The position numbers and the translations under genes are program-made. Under the pieces are notes generated by a model. It saw only the letters and a program-made list of their open reading frames with translations, ran no database searches and was not told the DNA's origin. A DNA stretch of 64,000 nt from Aureibaculum flavum (GTDB taxonomy: Bacteria; Bacteroidota; Bacteroidia; Flavobacteriales; Flavobacteriaceae), in the NCBI RefSeq assembly GCF_016406085.1, contig NZ_JAEHFJ010000002.1:248001-312000 (forward strand), given 5' to 3'. Positions 26,940 to 40,546 of this stretch are shown here, one piece after another (position 1 is the first letter of the stretch; each line of letters opens with the position of its first letter).

Positions 26940-29900
26940 TTAGATCTTTAATAACTTTCTTGTTTCTTGTATATCACCAGAAGTAATACGAACGATATAC
27001 ATTCCGTTACTCAAGTGTTCGGTATTAATAGTTCTTCGATTACCATAAGATTTATCATTATTTTTAATCATTTTAACCTTCCTTCCATCAATTGTAAATA
27101 ACTCAACAATTACCTCATCACTTAAGTCTGAGTCATATTCATAAGTAAATGAATCTGTAAAAGGATTAGGATATATGGTTAAGTTTTGGAGTGTTAAATC
27201 ATAATCATCCGCACTTAATGACTTCACTAAATCTGGAATTGAATAACTGTTAAATGTAAATTTACCATGACCACTAGGAATAAGTTGACCATCAGAATCT
27301 GTATTTTCTGATTGTCCAACTACGGTCCACTCTAATCCGTTAATTTGCCAAGTATCATTTATGGCCACTTTTGTACCCGTATAGGCAGCTTCTTTAGCAA
27401 TTAAGTTATCAATAATATCTTTCATGTCTACATTAGCGGTTAATACATCTGTTGTATAATCAGCCGTAGGATCCGCTTGCACGATGGCATCAGGAACCAA
27501 ATTATAAGAAGCTACTTCTCCTAAATATCCTGGCAAGGTTCTTAAAATTTGATAGGTTAACCCATTGTTTGCCGTAAACTCTCCAATATTATTAAAATCA
27601 TGATTGTCTGCATTTGTATTATTATCAAATTTAACTCTTGTTTTTCCACCATTATGAAACGTATGTACTATAATATCAACTCTGTTACCACTCATATCTC
27701 CATTTTCGGTAACCCAAGCTGTCATATTAATCTGACCTTTACCTCCACTTTCTGGACTCCATTGCCCTTCCATAGTTGTATTCAGTGGAAAATCAATATC
27801 TTTCAACGCTTTAGGATATCCTCTGTCTACAGAAGTATCTCTTGCATCATGCCATGAGAATTTTTGAATTTTTATATCAAATTCTTTATGTCCTTCAGCA
27901 ATTACATTTTGATTTTCATATTCAATCCATGACGGCGAGCCAAAAGGTCCGAAATTCGTTTTTAAAGGTCCTTTCCATCCATCAGCAATGTAATAATTAG
28001 ACCAATAACCATCACCTAAATCTTGAGAAAAAAGTCCATTAACTTCTTCACTTGGTTGTCCTCTATACGTAATTGTACCATCACCTTTTCCAACTAAGAT
28101 ATAAGGAATTTCTGGTATAGAAATTGTGCCCCAACTAGTACCACCTTCAAATAATATAGCTTGAATTCTATTTGTTTCACCAGGCCAACCATTATCAACT
28201 ATTAAATCGAGTCCTATAGTTTCGTTACCTGGAGGAAGTTCTACCCAAACTTCTCCAATTTTATTACTTCCTGCAGCCACTTCATTATCACGTACCTCCA
28301 CTAATATTTTACTGGTTTGTAATAAATTGTACTTGATGTTAACACGTCTTAACGTTCCATTATTTATGGGATCCATTGATGTGTCAACAATTTCTAAGGT
28401 ATTTACCCCTGATGGCACATACGCTTCAACAGTGATATCTGTTACATTTTCAGTAGCTAAATGAGCCCAATCTGTGGTAAACAGCTGTGCTTGTATGCTA
28501 TAACCTGGACCTACTGTTAAAGGTGCTCTTAGGCCTAAAACTATATCACCAACATTTTCTGTTACCTCAACAAAAGATTGCTCCAAGTTGCCTGTGGCAT
28601 CTATAAATCGTATCAATGCATACGCCGCTGCAACATTCTTAGTGTAGCTCAAATTAAAATTAACGGTTGCACCTGCAGTCACTGTAGTTGGTGGATTAAC
28701 AATAGTAATTGAATTTTCTCCAGATGTTCCTGATTCTACAATTACTGTTGCTCCATCTTCAGTTGCTATATTAGTCCATTCTGTTGTAAACAATTGAGCC
28801 TGAAAGTAATATTCAGTCCCAGGAGCTGTTGGTGTTGGAACACTTATGGTTACAGTGCCTGAATTGTCTGTTACTGCCACGAAAGCATCCGCATCTGCTA
28901 CATTACCTGCAGCATCTTTAAATCGTATAAAGGCCCATGCAGAAGCAACGTCTTTAGTATAGCTAAAGGTAATATCAACATTAGTCCCTGCAGTTACTGT
29001 AGCGGGAGGATTAACAATTGTAATTGAATTTGGTTCAGAAGATGCCTCTTCTACAATTACTGTTGCTCCATCTTCAGTTGCTATATTAGTCCATTCTGTT
29101 GTAAATAGCTGAGCCTGAAAATAATATTCAGTTCCTGGAACCGTTGGTGTTGGAACACTTATGGTTACAGTGCCTGAATTGTCTGTTACTGCCACGAAAG
29201 CATCCGCATCTGCTACATTACCTGCAGCATCTTTAAATCGTATAAAGGCCCATGCAGAAGCAACGTCTTTAGTATAGCTAAAGGTAATATCAACATTAGT
29301 CCCTGCAGTTACTGTAGCGGGAGGATTAACAATTGTAATTGAATTTGGTTCAGAAGATGCCTCTTCTACAACTACTGTTGCTCCATCTTCAGTCGCTATA
29401 TTAGCCCATTCTGTTGTAAAAAGTTGAGCCTGAAAATAATATTCAGTTCCTGGAACTGTTGGTGTTGGAACACTTATGGTAACATTGCCTGAATTGTCTG
29501 TTACTGCAACGAAAGCATCGGCATCTGCTACATTACCTGCAGCATCTTTAAATCTAATAAAGGCCCATGCAGAAGCAACGTCTTTAGTATAGCTAAAGGT
29601 AATATCAACGTTAGTCCCTGCAGTTACTGTAGCAGGAGGATTAACAATTGTAATTGAGTTTGGTGCAGCTACTGTAATTCCACTAATATTTTCAGTGTCT
29701 AAAACATCCCAATCTATTGAGAAGAGCTGAGCTTGTAATCCATAATCACTTCCCGCAGTTGCTGGAGATTTAACACTTAATGTGATTGTTCCTGTGTTAT
29801 CCGTTACTTCTGTATAAATTTGTTCTAAATTACCATTAGGACCTGTAAATCTTATCAACGCATAGGCAGCTGCAATATCTTTTGTGTAACTTAAGGTAAT

Positions 29901-30635
29901 GTCAACCATTTCATCCACAGGTACTGTAGCTGGCGGATTGACAATAGTTATTGTATTTGGTGATAATTCTTCTACAGTTACCCCATCTACATCATCACTG
30001 GCTAAAACCTCCCAATCAGTTGTAAATAATTGTGCCTGAAGACTGTATCCACTCCCCAAAATGGCTGGTGCTTCAACACTTACAGTTACTGTTCCTGAAT
30101 TGTCAGTAACTTCTGCAAATGCTTCTTCTAAATTGCCTGTAGCATCTTTAAAACGTATCAGTGCATAGGCTACTGCAACATCTTTTTTGTAGTCTAACTT
30201 AATATCGACCATAGTACTAACCGTTACAGTAGTTGGCGGATCTATAATAGATATAATATTAGGTGCTGCACTTGGATCCTCGACAGTTATACCTTCAAAA
30301 TCCTGGGTGGCCAAATGAGCCCATCCAGTTGTAAACAACTGTGCCTGATAACTATATCCATCACCCGGAGCAACATCTGCCGGAATTTCAAGACTTAAAG
30401 TTTCAGTTCCTGCAGCTAGGTTCACCAATTTAAAAACCTCTGTCAAATTACCTGCATCTTTAAATCGTATAAACGCATATGCCTCAGCTTCATCTAACGT
30501 GTAGTCAAAAGTAATGTCTACGTATGTACCCGCTGAAACAGTTAATGGCGGATCTACTATAGTTATTGTGTTTTGCCCATGCAAGGACATCACAAAAAGG
30601 AGTAAAGAGAATACTAAAAGTAGTTTTGTTTTCAT
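26940..30635 (-). CDS. Secreted multi-domain protein with Ig-like repeats and type IX sorting domain
   Basis: This 1231-residue protein has a signal peptide (MKTKLLLVFSLLLFVMSLHG), seven similar domains of about 100 residues that each begin like NTITIVDPPxTV and contain AxAFIRFKD and YxxQAQLFTT, and an eighth, divergent domain (LEIVDTSMDP). Residues about 845-1150 form a different beta-rich region (GDGYWSNYYIADGWKGPL, DIIVHTFHNGG, GKFTFNSYSIP). The C-terminal 75 residues are a type IX sorting domain (IYPNPFTDSF to ETRKLLKI). The beta-rich region may be catalytic or sugar-binding (a GH12-like jelly roll is a possibility), but I do not recognise it. It is a likely surface or released protein exported by the SprE-dependent route. 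A palindrome shared with the susC promoter lies about 90 bp upstream of its start. Confidence 0.85.
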   Translation of the reverse strand: MKTKLLLVFSLLLFVMSLHGQNTITIVDPPLTVSAGTYVDITFDYTLDEAEAYAFIRFKDAGNLTEVFKLVNLAAGTETLSLEIPADVAPGDGYSYQAQLFTTGWAHLATQDFEGITVEDPSAAPNIISIIDPPTTVTVSTMVDIKLDYKKDVAVAYALIRFKDATGNLEEAFAEVTDNSGTVTVSVEAPAILGSGYSLQAQLFTTDWEVLASDDVDGVTVEELSPNTITIVNPPATVPVDEMVDITLSYTKDIAAAYALIRFTGPNGNLEQIYTEVTDNTGTITLSVKSPATAGSDYGLQAQLFSIDWDVLDTENISGITVAAPNSITIVNPPATVTAGTNVDITFSYTKDVASAWAFIRFKDAAGNVADADAFVAVTDNSGNVTISVPTPTVPGTEYYFQAQLFTTEWANIATEDGATVVVEEASSEPNSITIVNPPATVTAGTNVDITFSYTKDVASAWAFIRFKDAAGNVADADAFVAVTDNSGTVTISVPTPTVPGTEYYFQAQLFTTEWTNIATEDGATVIVEEASSEPNSITIVNPPATVTAGTNVDITFSYTKDVASAWAFIRFKDAAGNVADADAFVAVTDNSGTVTISVPTPTAPGTEYYFQAQLFTTEWTNIATEDGATVIVESGTSGENSITIVNPPTTVTAGATVNFNLSYTKNVAAAYALIRFIDATGNLEQSFVEVTENVGDIVLGLRAPLTVGPGYSIQAQLFTTDWAHLATENVTDITVEAYVPSGVNTLEIVDTSMDPINNGTLRRVNIKYNLLQTSKILVEVRDNEVAAGSNKIGEVWVELPPGNETIGLDLIVDNGWPGETNRIQAILFEGGTSWGTISIPEIPYILVGKGDGTITYRGQPSEEVNGLFSQDLGDGYWSNYYIADGWKGPLKTNFGPFGSPSWIEYENQNVIAEGHKEFDIKIQKFSWHDARDTSVDRGYPKALKDIDFPLNTTMEGQWSPESGGKGQINMTAWVTENGDMSGNRVDIIVHTFHNGGKTRVKFDNNTNADNHDFNNIGEFTANNGLTYQILRTLPGYLGEVASYNLVPDAIVQADPTADYTTDVLTANVDMKDIIDNLIAKEAAYTGTKVAINDTWQINGLEWTVVGQSENTDSDGQLIPSGHGKFTFNSYSIPDLVKSLSADDYDLTLQNLTIYPNPFTDSFTYEYDSDLSDEVIVELFTIDGRKVKMIKNNDKSYGNRRTINTEHLSNGMYIVRITSGDIQETRKLLKI
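28715..29659 (-). repeat. Three near-identical 315-bp direct repeats inside the secreted protein gene
   Basis: Domains four to six of the secreted protein repeat with a period of exactly 315 bp (105 codons). Stretches of more than 180 bp are identical between neighbouring copies, including third codon positions, while the flanking domains share only the protein pattern. This indicates recent duplication or ongoing recombination; the copy number may vary between strains and is a place where assemblies can collapse. Confidence 0.9.
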
Positions 30636-30964
30636 AATTTCATTTTTAATTGAGTATTAGTTTTAAAAACCTGTATAAGAATGCTTTAAAGTATTTAATT
30701 AGATAAATATAGTAAATTTTTTATATAAATGTAACTTTTACATTTAAAAAATGAAAATTTATTTTATGTTCCACTTGTAGGTGTAGATTTCTAATGACCC
30801 TATTTTATAAATAAAAACTTGAATATTACAATCAACTAGTCAGTTGAATACCGAAATAATTTTACCAACACCTTATCATTACAACAAAAGCGTAACCTTT
30901 TTCTCTGATAAAAAATGTCTTTTATCATTCACTAATAAAAACCAATTAGGTAATACGAATGCCC
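30636..30964. other. Intergenic region upstream of the secreted repeat protein
   Basis: This 329-bp gap lies between the start of the secreted protein gene and the 3' end of the GH2 gene. It contains the 19-bp palindrome at 30727-30745, a minus-strand TACATTTA box (30733-30726) close to the -7 consensus, and a hairpin with 8-bp arms TGATAAAA / TTTTATCA (30906-30927) that may help end the GH2 transcript. No gene is visible. Confidence 0.5.
30727..30745 (-). promoter_or_regulatory. Candidate operator AAATGTAA-N3-TTACATTT
   Basis: Perfect 8-bp arms with a 3-base spacer, 92-110 bp ahead of the secreted protein ATG. It differs in only two bases from the palindrome at 50385-50403 at the susC promoter, so a shared regulator is likely. 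Confidence 0.55.
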
Positions 30965-34723
<3,759 letters not shown>

Positions 34724-34821
34724 TCAGTTCAATTGTTGAAAAATCAAAATTAATACCTATTAAAATGAGGTGAATTTATTAATAATTTTCAAGAAAAATG
34801 TTTTCATTTTCATATATTTAC

Positions 34822-34845
34822 CAAATATAGTGTATTTTATACACT
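34822..34845. promoter_or_regulatory. Divergent GH2/GH3 promoter region with candidate AraR operator
   Basis: AGTGTAT-TTT-ATACACT (34829-34845) has perfect 7-bp arms. On the minus strand it abuts a TATATTTG box (34829-34822) directed at the GH2 gene. The shared element CAAATATAGTG plus the palindrome repeats the layout in front of araB. The short palindrome TTAATA-CC-TATTAA at 34750-34763 also recurs near araB (26079-26092). Confidence 0.55.
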
Positions 34846-34917
34846 TTATATATTTTAGATAAATAAAATCAGATTCTGATCATTACATAAAGACACAATA
34901 CATAAAACAAAATACTT

Positions 34918-37281
34918 ATGAAAATTAAGAAACCACTAGTCGCAGTAATAAGCTTTTTTATAATTATAGCAACTAGTTATGCTCAAAAAGCAAACACTAA
35001 AAATCTTCTGTATAAAGATAGTAACTTATCAATAGAAGTTCGTGTAAATGACCTATTGGACAGAATGACTTTAGAGGAAAAAATTTCTCAAATGAATATG
35101 TTAAGCCTTAGTGATTTAAAGGTTGATAAAAAAGGAAAGATAAGTAAGCAATCTCTAGACTCTCTATTTCAAGGGAGAAGTATTGGAACCTTAGAAAGTC
35201 CATTTATAGGTGTTGATGAAATATCGCAACTTTCTGAAGCGGCAGATTCATATTTACGTAAGCATACCAGACTGGGTATTCCTGCTATTCAGATTGCTGA
35301 ATGTTTACATGGTCAATTGGCTTTCGGAGCTACTATTTTTCCTCAAACCATAGGTCAAGGTAGCACATGGAATCCTGATTTAATTAAAAAAATGGGAGCC
35401 ACTATTGCCGAAGAAGCAAGTCTTTCTGGTGTTGACCAAGCATTGTCTCCAATATTTGATTTAGCTAGAGATCCTAGATTTGGTAGAGCGGAAGAATCAT
35501 TTGGAGAAGATCCTTTTCTTGTCGCAGAAATGGGGAAAGCTTTTGTTATTGGAATGCAAGGTGAACCTGAAATTACTAAAAAAGGCATCCCTGCAAATAA
35601 ATTAATGGCTACAGCAAAGCATTACGTAGCCTATAGCACTCCTTTTGCAGGCATTAATCTAGGACCAAATGAATTGGGACCAAGAGATTTAAGAAATTTA
35701 CATATGTATCCTTTTAAAAAGGTAATTCAAGAAGCCAATATTTATTCACTTATGCCAGCCTATAATGATGTGAATGGTATTCCGATGCACTCCAATAAAT
35801 ATTTAATGAAAGATGTTCTAAGAGATGAACTTGGGTTTGACGGTTATGTTTTTTCAGATTATGAAGCCATTGCAATGCTTAACTATTTTCAAAAAGTCAC
35901 AAAAGATGCTGCGGAAACTGCTATTGTTGCATTGGAATCAGGAGTTGATTTAGAAGCTCCTAAAAGTTTTGCGTATTCTGAATTGAACAACTTAGTAAAG
36001 TCAGGTAAAGTTGATGTTGCGTTAATTGATAACGCCGTAAAAAATGTATTAACTGCCAAATTTAAAGCCGGCTTATTTGATAATGTATACAAGGCTCCTA
36101 AGAAAGTATCGCATCTAATACATACGGAAGAATCAGTAAACCTTGCACGAGAAATTGCGGAAGAATCAATTGTTTTGCTAAAGAATGAGAATCATGTATT
36201 ACCGTTAGACATTTCAAAAATAAAATCTATTGGAGTGATTGGTCCCAATGCAGATCAAGTACAATATGGCGATTACAGCTACACAAAAGATAATGCGTCT
36301 GGAGTAACAATTTTGGATGGAATAAAGAAATATGCCGATAATAAGTTTACGGTTAATTATGCAAAAGGATGTAATATTACTGGGAATGATCAGAGTAAAA
36401 TTCAAGCAGCTGTGGAAGTCGCTCAGAATAGTGATGTTGTAGTATTGGTTATAGGTGGTACAAGTAGTGTGTTGTCTGGTATAGGTTGGGGAAAAGACAT
36501 TCCAGGTGATTACCCTACAAGTGGTGAAGGTTTTGACAGAACTTCATTAACACCTCCAGGAGTACAACCCGAATTAATACAAGCCATATATAAAACAGGT
36601 AAACCTATTGTGCTAGTAATGGTACATGGCAGAGCATATTCAATTGCATGGGAAAAAGAACATATTCCTGCAATTGTAGAAGCTTGGTATCCTGGTGAAC
36701 AAGGTGGTAATGCCGTTGCTAGTGTTCTGTTTGGAGATGTAAATCCTTCTGGAAAACTAACAGTGAGTGTTCCTAAAAGCGTGGGACATGTTCCTGTTTT
36801 TTACAATTACAAACCATCGGGGAGAGGTTTTTACAGAAATCCTGGTAGTTTAGAAAAACCAGGTAGAGATTATGTTTTTTCATCGCCAGACCCTTTATTT
36901 CCTTTTGGTCACGGATTAAGTTATACAGATTTTGAGTATTCGGATTTAAAAGTTGAAGATACCAGTGTTGATATGAATGGAATGATAGTACTTTCTTTAA
37001 ATATAAAGAATACAGGAAAAGTATCTGGAAAAGAAGTTATTCAGGTCTATTTTAACGATAAAGTGAGCTCTGTTACTACACCTGTAAAAGTATTGAAAGA
37101 GTTCAGAAAAGTGAAGTTAAATCCATCTGAGCTAATTACCGTAAGCTTCTCTATTCCGATGAGTGAGTTTGGCTTATATGATAAGGATATGAATTATATT
37201 ATTGAACCGGGTGAATTTGATATAATGGTAGGTAGTTCTTCTGACGACATAAGACTTCAAAAAACAATTTCCATAAAATAG
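34918..37281 (+). CDS. GH3 beta-glycosidase (beta-glucosidase/xylosidase type)
   Basis: This 787-residue secreted protein has a signal peptide (to about residue 22) and the three-domain GH3 layout: a TIM barrel with the KH motif (residues 234-235) and the nucleophile Asp314 in GYVFSDYEAIAM, an alpha/beta sandwich (from about residue 400, with PSGKLTVSVPKSVGHVPVFYN), and a C-terminal fibronectin type III domain. SDY in place of the common SDW is a variation seen in some members. Its role is the release of terminal beta-linked glucose, xylose or related sugars, or alpha-arabinose. Divergent from the GH2 gene; a site matching the araB operator lies about 75-90 bp upstream. Confidence 0.92.
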   Translation: MKIKKPLVAVISFFIIIATSYAQKANTKNLLYKDSNLSIEVRVNDLLDRMTLEEKISQMNMLSLSDLKVDKKGKISKQSLDSLFQGRSIGTLESPFIGVDEISQLSEAADSYLRKHTRLGIPAIQIAECLHGQLAFGATIFPQTIGQGSTWNPDLIKKMGATIAEEASLSGVDQALSPIFDLARDPRFGRAEESFGEDPFLVAEMGKAFVIGMQGEPEITKKGIPANKLMATAKHYVAYSTPFAGINLGPNELGPRDLRNLHMYPFKKVIQEANIYSLMPAYNDVNGIPMHSNKYLMKDVLRDELGFDGYVFSDYEAIAMLNYFQKVTKDAAETAIVALESGVDLEAPKSFAYSELNNLVKSGKVDVALIDNAVKNVLTAKFKAGLFDNVYKAPKKVSHLIHTEESVNLAREIAEESIVLLKNENHVLPLDISKIKSIGVIGPNADQVQYGDYSYTKDNASGVTILDGIKKYADNKFTVNYAKGCNITGNDQSKIQAAVEVAQNSDVVVLVIGGTSSVLSGIGWGKDIPGDYPTSGEGFDRTSLTPPGVQPELIQAIYKTGKPIVLVMVHGRAYSIAWEKEHIPAIVEAWYPGEQGGNAVASVLFGDVNPSGKLTVSVPKSVGHVPVFYNYKPSGRGFYRNPGSLEKPGRDYVFSSPDPLFPFGHGLSYTDFEYSDLKVEDTSVDMNGMIVLSLNIKNTGKVSGKEVIQVYFNDKVSSVTTPVKVLKEFRKVKLNPSELITVSFSIPMSEFGLYDKDMNYIIEPGEFDIMVGSSSDDIRLQKTISIK

Positions 37282-37294
37282 TTATTACTATAAT

Positions 37295-37393
37295 TTGCAA
37301 CGCGATTTTATGTTGCAACAATGACGATTTATTATTCTGAAAATAAATTTAAGCAATAGCCCCTTGTATGTTTTATAGTACATACAAGGGGCT
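37295..37393. terminator. Two hairpins between convergent GH3 gene and SusCD operon
   Basis: The first has 7-bp arms TTGCAAC / GTTGCAA (37295-37318). The second is a perfect 14-bp stem (37358-37371 with 37380-37393, six G-C pairs) with an 8-base loop. Neither has a clear T run. Their place between convergent genes suggests that they end or protect transcripts from both sides. Confidence 0.55.
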
Positions 37394-37736
37394 CTCTATA
37401 TGGTAATTGTGTGACGTTTATATCTATTTAAGCAACTGTAATACCTGAATAGAAGTGGAGTATTACATAGAAATTGGAACTTCTATAATTTCTTTAAAGG
37501 AACTATTATCACGACATTTTTTAACTATGCTATTTAAGTGCTAAGTTAAGCTAAAAGGGTGGTATAATAGACAATTTCATTATCACCATTTCAACATTAA
37601 CTTAACACTAAAATTACTAACAAGCTATGAAAATTATCCTCTTTTATAATCAGCACAGATAGTTTAAAACAAACGATGCCGAAAGAAATAGAAACTAAAA
37701 CTTAACTATCAAACTAAATAATTTCAACAGTAAATT
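37394..37736. other. Intergenic region 3' of the SusCD operon
   Basis: This 343-bp A/T-rich stretch lies between the hairpins and the last gene of the SusCD operon. It has one long imperfect inverted repeat (AGTGCTAAGTTAA near 37536 and its near complement near 37598) that may form the 3' end of the operon message. I see no gene, promoter or RNA gene in it. Confidence 0.4.
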
Positions 37737-39323
37737 TTAAATCTTTTCAAATTTTACAGACTGTATAATAATACCATTAGTTTGATTTCCGATGTCTAAT
37801 AGTATTCTCGCCATAGGTGTGTCTGATTTCGTCATTGTAAATGTTTTCTCATAGGTACTAAACTCTGAGTCTACTAAATAAATTGAGCCACCACCGTCAT
37901 ACGGTTGATAACCATCTCTACCATCACCATCACCAACAGAAAGTGTAAATGTAAAATCTCCTTGTGATGGGTATGCTTTTAACACCACTGTCAGTTTATA
38001 ATTACCACCATTAACGAGCGTTAAATTGGGCTTGTAAAATTGAACATCCCAATAGTTAGCCCCTGGAACAATATCTTTTATGACCATCGTTCTGTTCTCT
38101 TCGTACGCATTTGCTGATCCACCTCCATTTTGGTTCAAAACCCATCCATCAAAACCAGTAGAAAAATCAGATTCGTATAATATTTCTGAGCCTAGAGGTA
38201 TAGAAATTGTATCTGCCAAACCTGGATATGAAATTACAATTTCAGAAGTTCCATTACTATAAACATCACCATTTGCTGGATTCGTTGAAATACCATAAAA
38301 ATCAAATTGATCAAATAAAACAATTAAATCATCACTGCCACTTACAGACAACTTAACACTAAGCCCTTTTAGATCAATCGTTTCTCCATCTTCATACACT
38401 AATTTTTCAGGATTAGTTTCAATGTCCATTCCAACTATATCTAATGGATTAACGGTAATAGGAATCTTTACTTCAATACCTGATACATGTCTAACCTTCA
38501 CTTCAGTAATACTTGCATTTAACTGCTCATCATTTGCAGGTGTAGCAGTAAGTTTAAAAGCTTCAAATTCTTCAAAAGCAACATCCACTTCACTGTTGTC
38601 AAGTAATGTATAGTGAATTACGGTACCCGAAAGTTCTAACCGCTCTCCTACTACATATTCGCTTTTTGCAGGACCTGTTACAATAACTCCTTTCACAGGA
38701 GCAAACCTAATCACATTTAATTCTTGCACTACCTCTACTCCTGTAGATGTATAGGTAATTAATACTTCTTTATCATTTCCTGAAACTATATCTCCATGAG
38801 CAGGAACTGTTGTAATTTCCTCTTTGATATCCTCGTAATCAAAATCTTCCTCATCTCCATTCTCATAGACCAAGGTAACCACCATATTAGATAAATCTAA
38901 TTTTTTTCCACTAACATAGTCCTTGATTGGCTCATTTTTAAGTTTTATTTCAGTAACCTCATTAGTAACATTTATGGTCTGTATTAACCCCTTACCCGAA
39001 GTACCCAGTTTTATAGTTACGGATTTGTCAGAGAATTCTAAAATTTTACCATTTTCTGGTTCTGTGGTAATGTCCTCTTGTTCGAAAGAAGCAAAAGGTA
39101 TATCAATATTTTCACCACCTTTATCTAATGTTATTACCATATCTGACAAGTCGAGTGCAGTACCAAGTACATAATTTACTTGAGGTAGCGTTTTCATAGA
39201 CACTCTGCTTAAATCAGACAAGGGCTCATCGTCGTTATCACAAGAACTCAATAGCGTTACAAATACAAGTGCAACTAGTAAAGATGCAAATTTGAAGCGT
39301 GAAATATTTGTTGTTTGTTTCAT
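37737..39323 (-). CDS. Surface lipoprotein with Ig-like repeats and carbohydrate-binding C-terminus
   Basis: This 528-residue lipoprotein has the lipobox LLSSC (Cys28) followed by DNDDEP, the acidic tail typical of surface-exported lipoproteins. Four Ig-like (Big-type) domains follow, each of the form YVxGxxLDLSxMVVTLxxENGxEEDFxYEDI. The C-terminal 150 residues (YESDFSTGFDGWVLNQNGGG to IQSVKFEKI) look like a CBM4/9-type jelly roll. In the SusCD operon it takes the place of SusE/SusF, so it probably holds the glycan at the cell surface. Last gene of the operon. Confidence 0.85.
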   Translation of the reverse strand: MKQTTNISRFKFASLLVALVFVTLLSSCDNDDEPLSDLSRVSMKTLPQVNYVLGTALDLSDMVITLDKGGENIDIPFASFEQEDITTEPENGKILEFSDKSVTIKLGTSGKGLIQTINVTNEVTEIKLKNEPIKDYVSGKKLDLSNMVVTLVYENGDEEDFDYEDIKEEITTVPAHGDIVSGNDKEVLITYTSTGVEVVQELNVIRFAPVKGVIVTGPAKSEYVVGERLELSGTVIHYTLLDNSEVDVAFEEFEAFKLTATPANDEQLNASITEVKVRHVSGIEVKIPITVNPLDIVGMDIETNPEKLVYEDGETIDLKGLSVKLSVSGSDDLIVLFDQFDFYGISTNPANGDVYSNGTSEIVISYPGLADTISIPLGSEILYESDFSTGFDGWVLNQNGGGSANAYEENRTMVIKDIVPGANYWDVQFYKPNLTLVNGGNYKLTVVLKAYPSQGDFTFTLSVGDGDGRDGYQPYDGGGSIYLVDSEFSTYEKTFTMTKSDTPMARILLDIGNQTNGIIIQSVKFEKI

Positions 39324-39454
39324 CTATTTGAAATTTTTCAATGGTCAAAAATTTTGCTTACATTCAAAACATTACTATTTATATTAAACAGTATTAGATA
39401 TTTTGAGAATGTATAAAATTGAATTACATCTCTTGATTTTTGTTTCTTATATCT

Positions 39455-40477
39455 TTATTTTAGTTCAACCTCAAATTCTTCAAAAACGGCAGTTCTATCA
39501 CGAATTACAAGGGTATCTTTTACTACATGCGTTTCTGCATTTGCGGCATCGGCATATGAATAATCTAAATAAATTACATCTCTTGGTTTCCCTCCCCATT
39601 CGTCACCATCTTCAACGTATTTTCCAGATCCAGTAATTCCATATTCATCACCTTTAAAGCTAGTGATAGTACACGTACCGTCATCATTAAAAGTAAGTTC
39701 CATAACTACATTACCTGGACTAGATGCATCTCCTCGGCCAATTAAATTTTCTAACTTAACTTTATTTAAACCAGTAGTTTCTATAAGAATTACCTCATCA
39801 TTTTCTACATATTCACCATGGTATGTTCTCCCCACACTGTTGGCTGGAGCAGTAATCAAATCTTCACCTCTTCTAAGATATTTTCCATGAAATTTGTTCA
39901 TAAACTTAATACCAAAAAGAGTATAATCTTTTGGTAAAATATCCCAATCTGCAGGGTTTACTCTATCTGGATTATTGACAATACTTAATCCTGTAAGTAA
40001 ACTATCAATATTATCCGCTTTTGTCATTCTTAAGGGAATCACATAATTTGTAGTATTTACAGGTCCAAAAGAAAGTGTATCTTGAAAAAAAGCATCATGT
40101 AACTGAACTTTTATACGAGCTTTGGTATCTCCAGAAGCAATCAATACAGGACTGATTCTTTCCATAGTATAGTATTCTGCCGGAAGTGCTTTTACGTTTT
40201 CCACATTATCTAATAAGCTGTTGTCTATTTCAAAATAAATACCTCTCTCTTGCCCATTCTCTCTAATACCTGTCATTAATGCGGTAATCTCAAAATTATG
40301 GTCATTGTCATTATCGTTAAAACCCTGATCGTACTTACCTAATAAAAGCGTACGTGCAGGTGTTTGATACGGAAAATAAGTTGTCGTATAATCATAATCA
40401 TCAAAGTCTGGTTCAGAATTACTACACGACATGGCGATGAGTGCACTTATTAATAAAATTATATTTCTTGTATTCAT
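39455..40477 (-). CDS. DUF1735/DUF5627-type surface lipoprotein
   Basis: This 340-residue lipoprotein has the lipobox LIAMSC (Cys18). The N-terminal part (YTTTYFPYQTPARTLLLGKYDQGFNDNDNDHNFEI, YFEIDNSLL, LPAEYYTM, VQLHDAFF, YVIPLRMTKAD) has the DUF1735 pattern common in glycan-binding proteins of SusCD operons. The C-terminal part (GKYLRRGEDLI, GKYVEDGDEWGGKPRDVIYLDY) is a lipocalin-like barrel. It follows the second SusD and is likely a surface glycan-binding protein. Confidence 0.85.
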   Translation of the reverse strand: MNTRNIILLISALIAMSCSNSEPDFDDYDYTTTYFPYQTPARTLLLGKYDQGFNDNDNDHNFEITALMTGIRENGQERGIYFEIDNSLLDNVENVKALPAEYYTMERISPVLIASGDTKARIKVQLHDAFFQDTLSFGPVNTTNYVIPLRMTKADNIDSLLTGLSIVNNPDRVNPADWDILPKDYTLFGIKFMNKFHGKYLRRGEDLITAPANSVGRTYHGEYVENDEVILIETTGLNKVKLENLIGRGDASSPGNVVMELTFNDDGTCTITSFKGDEYGITGSGKYVEDGDEWGGKPRDVIYLDYSYADAANAETHVVKDTLVIRDRTAVFEEFEVELK

Positions 40478-40546
40478 CGAGTGAAAAATTTACAATTATT
40501 TATTATTTATGATAATGAGTTATTTACCTTTAACTGATAAGTTACC

